Part shown: positions 5,541 to 7,464 of the stretch, piece by piece | Position numbering within the stretch: position 1 is the stretch's first letter | Layout: the number at the start of each line of letters is the position of its first letter | Assembly (NCBI GenBank): GCA_945957335.1 | Contig: CAMFLJ010000186.1 | Location: forward strand, 1-7,464 | DNA length: 7,464 nucleotides | Source of the DNA: an uncultured Actinomycetes bacterium | GTDB taxonomy: Bacteria; Actinomycetota; Acidimicrobiia; Acidimicrobiales; Acidimicrobilacustridaceae | Direction: 5' to 3' | Made by a program: the position numbers and the translations under genes | The notes under the pieces: model-generated | The model's input: only the letters and a program-made list of their open reading frames with translations | Database searches by the model: none | Told to the model about the DNA's origin: nothing

Positions 5541-6125
5541 GTGACCGACCGGCCCGACCGCCCCCGCCTCGTGGCCGCCGTGCTCGCCGCCGGCGGGTCG
5601 TCGCGCTTCGGTGACGGAGCCAAGCAGCTGGCCCCGTTCCGGGGTCGGCCGCTGGTGAGCTGGGCCGTCGAGGCGGCGGTCGAGTCGGGCGCGTTCGACC
5701 TCGTGGTGGTGATCGGCGGCGCGGTCGACCTCGCCCCCGCGCTGCCGCCCGGGGTGCTGCTGGTCGACAACCCCGAGTGGGCCTCCGGGCAGGCCACGTC
5801 GCTGGCCGTGGCGGTCGAGGCCGCCCGCGTCGGTGGGTTCGACGCCCTCGTGGTGGGCCTCGGCGACCAGCCGTTCGTCGGTCCCGAGGCGTGGCGGGCG
5901 GTGGCGACCGCCGAGCTCGGCACGCCGATCGTGGCCGCCAGCTACGAGGGCCGCCGGGGCAACCCGGTGCGGCTCGGGCGCGAGGTGTGGGACGACCTGC
6001 CGACCGAGGGCGACGAGGGTGCCCGTCGGCTCATGGCCGGGAGGCCCGAGCTCGTCGGCGAGGTAGCGTGCCCCGGCAACGCCGCCGACATCGACACCCG
6101 CGAGGAGCTCGACCGATGGAGCTGA
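5541..6125 (+). CDS. mocA: MocA-like molybdenum cofactor cytidylyltransferase
   Basis: A 194-residue nucleotidyltransferase of the MobA/MocA fold. Motifs are LAAGGSSRFGDGAKQL (residues 15-30, nucleotide-binding loop with the conserved K28), LVDNPEWASGQATSL (74-88), GLGDQP (106-111, metal-binding D109), GNPVRL (140-145), GDEGARRLM (157-165) and DIDTREEL (183-190). The DIDTxE/GDxGAR signatures are those of the MocA/YgfJ branch, which transfers CMP to molybdopterin to make the MCD cofactor used by CODH and related hydroxylases, rather than those of MobA (GMP). This fits the adjacent coxS and coxM. The start GTG at 5541 places the nucleotide-binding loop at the usual distance from the N-terminus. 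There is no Shine-Dalgarno sequence, so it may be leaderless. It overlaps the next gene by 10 bases and is the first gene of a second + strand operon. Confidence 0.92.
   Translation: MTDRPDRPRLVAAVLAAGGSSRFGDGAKQLAPFRGRPLVSWAVEAAVESGAFDLVVVIGGAVDLAPALPPGVLLVDNPEWASGQATSLAVAVEAARVGGFDALVVGLGDQPFVGPEAWRAVATAELGTPIVAASYEGRRGNPVRLGREVWDDLPTEGDEGARRLMAGRPELVGEVACPGNAADIDTREELDRWS
6102..6107 (+). promoter_or_regulatory. Ribosome binding site that sets the coxG start
   Basis: GAGGAG lies inside the last codons of mocA, 8 bases before the ATG at 6116. It supports this ATG, and not the far upstream in-frame start at 5777, as the start of coxG. It also shows that mocA and coxG share a transcript. Confidence 0.65.
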
Positions 6126-6901
6126 CCAACACCTTCGACGTGAGCGTTCCCGTCGACACCGCCTGGGCGGTGCTCACCGACGTGGAGCGCATCGCGCCGT
6201 GCCTGCCGGGTGCGCAGCTGCAGGAGATCGAGGGCGACGAGTACCGCGGCATCGTGAAGGTCAAGGTCGGCCCGATCACCGCGCAGTACAAGGGCAAGGC
6301 CACCTTCATCGAGAAGGACGACGTGAACCACAAGGCCGTGCTCGACGCCTCCGGCCGTGACACCCGCGGCCAGGGCAACGCCAGCGCCACCATCACCGCC
6401 CAGCTCGAGCCGTCCGGCGACGGCACCCACGTCACCGTCACCACCGACCTCACCGTCACCGGCAAGGTCGCCCAGTTCGGCCGGGGCGTGCTCGCCGACG
6501 TCAGCGCCAAGCTGCTCGGCCAGTTCGTCGACAACCTCGAGCAGACCGTCCTCACCGACGATGCGCTCGCGGCCGCAGAGGTCGTCACCGAGGCCGAGGC
6601 CGTGGTCGCCGAGGCGGCCGAGGCCGACGCCGTCGAGGAGATCGTCGAGGCTGTCGAGGAAGCGGTCGAGGCCGTCGAGCTCGTCGGCGCCGAGGACGAG
6701 CAGGGCATCGTCGACCCCGAGGCGGTGGTGGCCGCCGAGATCAAGGTCGAGCAGGCCGTCCGCAAGATCGACATGCCCGAGCCCGAGGCCATCGACCTGC
6801 TCGAGCACGCCGGCTCACCGGTGCTCAAGCGGGCCGTCCCCGTGGTGGGCGTCATCGTGGCCGTGCTCGTGCTGTGGCGGCTCCTGCGTCGACGGAAGTG
6901 A
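6116..6901 (+). CDS. coxG: CoxG-like SRPBCC protein with C-terminal membrane anchor
   Basis: A 261-residue protein in three parts. Residues 1-145 are a CoxG/SRPBCC ligand-binding domain: MELTNTFDVSVPVDTAWAVLTDVERIAPCLPGAQL, then KVKVGPITAQYKGKATF (48-64), ASGRDTRGQGNASATI (78-93), and the C-terminal helix FGRGVLADVSAKLLGQFVDNLE (121-142). Residues about 148-225 form an alanine-, glutamate- and valine-rich acidic linker (EAVEEAVEAVE repeats) that is probably helical or disordered. Residues 240-256 (VPVVGVIVAVLVLWRLL) form a single hydrophobic segment followed by RRRK, a tail anchor with its positive end. CoxG proteins are implicated in attaching CO dehydrogenase to the membrane and, in mycobacteria, are reported to bind menaquinone for electron delivery; the role here is by homology. 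The ATG at 6116 overlaps mocA by 10 bases, and the stop overlaps the next GTG by four bases (GTGA). Confidence 0.92.
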   Translation: MELTNTFDVSVPVDTAWAVLTDVERIAPCLPGAQLQEIEGDEYRGIVKVKVGPITAQYKGKATFIEKDDVNHKAVLDASGRDTRGQGNASATITAQLEPSGDGTHVTVTTDLTVTGKVAQFGRGVLADVSAKLLGQFVDNLEQTVLTDDALAAAEVVTEAEAVVAEAAEADAVEEIVEAVEEAVEAVELVGAEDEQGIVDPEAVVAAEIKVEQAVRKIDMPEPEAIDLLEHAGSPVLKRAVPVVGVIVAVLVLWRLLRRRK

Positions 6902-7386
6902 CCGACGCGGCCGACGAGCGGGCCCGCGTGGCCGAACTGCTCGGCCGGCCGCCGATGGGCGAGTTCGAGGTGGTGGTGCGCGCCCCGTCGGGAGACCCTG
7001 CGGTGCTGCGCAACGCGCCGCTGATGCCCGACGGCACCCCGATGCCCACCCGCTACTGGCTGTGCGACCCCGCGCTGCGCTCGGCCATCGGCACCCTCGA
7101 GAGCGAGGGCGGTGTGAGGGAGGCCGAGGCCACCGTCGACCCGCAGCGCCTCGCCGCCGCCCACGCCGCCCACGCCGCCGAGCGCGACGCCGCCCTGCCG
7201 ACCGGTCACACCGGACCGGTGCCCTTCGGTGGCGTCGGCGGCACCCGCGAGGGCGTGAAGTGCCTGCACGCCCACTACGCCAACTGGCTCGTCGGCGCCG
7301 ACGACCCGGTGGGCGAGTGGGTGCACGAGCAGCTCCTCGTCCGCGACCTCATGCCCGCCTCCGCTCCCGCCAGGATCCAACCGTGA
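6898..7386 (+). CDS. DUF501 family protein
   Basis: A 162-residue protein of the DUF501 family, which is found mainly in Actinomycetota and has no established biochemical function. Conserved stretches are LGRPP (15-19), LMPDGTPMPTRYWLCDP (42-58), SAIGTLESEGGVRE (62-75) and VGGTREGVKCLHAHYANWL (113-131), with the likely metal- or ligand-binding C and H residues in KCLHAH (121-126). An alanine/histidine-rich segment (86-95) comes from a short 9-base repeat. The start GTG at 6898 overlaps the coxG stop (GTGA), so translation is coupled to coxG. An in-frame ATG 24 bases earlier lies within coxG and is less likely. In actinobacteria DUF501 often sits between enolase/septum (DivIC) genes and exopolyphosphatase (ppx), which makes its position behind coxG unusual. 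Its stop is overlapped by the next GTG. Confidence 0.9.
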   Translation: MTDAADERARVAELLGRPPMGEFEVVVRAPSGDPAVLRNAPLMPDGTPMPTRYWLCDPALRSAIGTLESEGGVREAEATVDPQRLAAAHAAHAAERDAALPTGHTGPVPFGGVGGTREGVKCLHAHYANWLVGADDPVGEWVHEQLLVRDLMPASAPARIQP

Positions 7387-7464
7387 GCCGATCGTTCCCC
7401 TCGGGCTCCACCCCCGCCCGATCCGCTCCGACCCCCGCCCGATCCGCTCCGACCCCCGCCCGAT
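7383..7464 (+). CDS. Start of an unidentified protein with TPARSAP heptapeptide repeats (3' truncated)
   Basis: A GTG at 7383-7385 overlaps the DUF501 stop (GTGA), the same coupling as between coxG and DUF501, and opens a frame running off the window with no stop. The 27 residues begin VSRSFPSGS and continue as TPARSAPTPARSAPTPAR, an Arg/Pro/Ser/Ala-rich low-complexity stretch with no recognisable domain. If the usual actinobacterial order holds, the missing remainder could be an exopolyphosphatase (Ppx/GppA) with an N-terminal extension, but nothing in the visible sequence shows that. It may equally be a spurious frame across a noncoding repeat. Confidence 0.4.
   Translation, partial: MSRSFPSGSTPARSAPTPARSAPTPAR
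7410..7464 (+). repeat. 21-bp tandem repeat, two full copies and a third cut by the window end
   Basis: The unit starts ACCCCCGCCC and ends CTCCG. Copies lie at 7410-7430 and 7431-7451, with 13 bases of a third at 7452-7464. The copies are identical. The unit length of 21 keeps the overlapping reading frame open and encodes TPARSAP. The complementary strand carries GGGCGGGGG in each unit, so G-rich structures are possible. The window ends inside the array, so its full copy number is unknown. Confidence 0.9.

Noticed and set aside
6064..6069. TAGCGT resembling a -10 element inside mocA
   Set aside because: It is more than 40 bases before coxG, inside coding sequence, and coxG already has a good ribosome site and overlaps mocA; no further support for an internal promoter.
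5942..7380. Minus-strand frames across coxG and DUF501
   Set aside because: Antisense shadows of genes with clear family motifs; serine/threonine/alanine-rich or leucine/glycine/aspartate-rich without domain structure.
7410..7464. CRISPR-like array at the right end
   Set aside because: The repeats are directly adjacent with no spacers; this is a simple tandem repeat.

Overview
This is a very GC-rich stretch (well above 70% G+C by eye) from a high-GC Gram-positive bacterium. The DUF501 gene, a family typical of Actinomycetota, the frequent GTG starts and the apparently leaderless promoters (TAnnnT 6-7 bases before a start codon) all point to Actinomycetota. Acidimicrobiia or a related lineage is a plausible guess that I cannot confirm. 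No RNA genes, insertion sequences, CRISPR arrays or phage genes were seen, and no gap longer than 300 bases lacks a gene.

The core is an aerobic molybdenum-copper carbon monoxide dehydrogenase (CODH/'cox') type cluster. Region 1 (1-396) holds the C-terminal half of a pirin-family bicupin protein cut by the window edge, then a short gap with a leaderless-type promoter. Region 2 (397-3592, + strand) is a tight maturation operon: a CoxD-like MoxR AAA+ ATPase, a CoxE-like VWA protein, a short XdhC protein with only the N-terminal domain, and a second XdhC protein with the Rossmann C-terminal domain. Region 3 (3593-3677) is an 85-base convergent gap with a nested stem-loop, a likely terminator for both sides. 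Region 4 (3678-5504, - strand) holds coxM (FAD subunit) and coxS (two [2Fe-2S] clusters), with the coxM start overlapping the coxS stop. Upstream of them lies a small protein resembling DUF6941 proteins. Region 5 (5541-7464, + strand) holds a MocA-like molybdenum cofactor cytidylyltransferase, a CoxG-like SRPBCC protein with a C-terminal membrane anchor, a DUF501 protein, and the start of another reading frame made of an in-frame 21-bp tandem repeat that runs off the window.

Working together: MocA would make the cytosine dinucleotide form of the molybdenum cofactor; XdhC-type proteins would carry or sulfurate it; CoxD and CoxE would mature the active site; CoxS and CoxM would pass electrons from the catalytic subunit to FAD and on to an acceptor; CoxG would link the enzyme to the membrane quinone pool. 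The striking gap is that no gene for the catalytic large subunit (CoxL) is present, although every position next to coxS and coxM is inside the window. It must lie elsewhere, or S and M serve another large subunit.

I do not see a clearly new system. The most notable points are the missing coxL, the division of XdhC functions over two adjacent genes, the long acidic linker of CoxG, the small unknown protein upstream of coxS, and the repeat-coded reading frame at the right edge.
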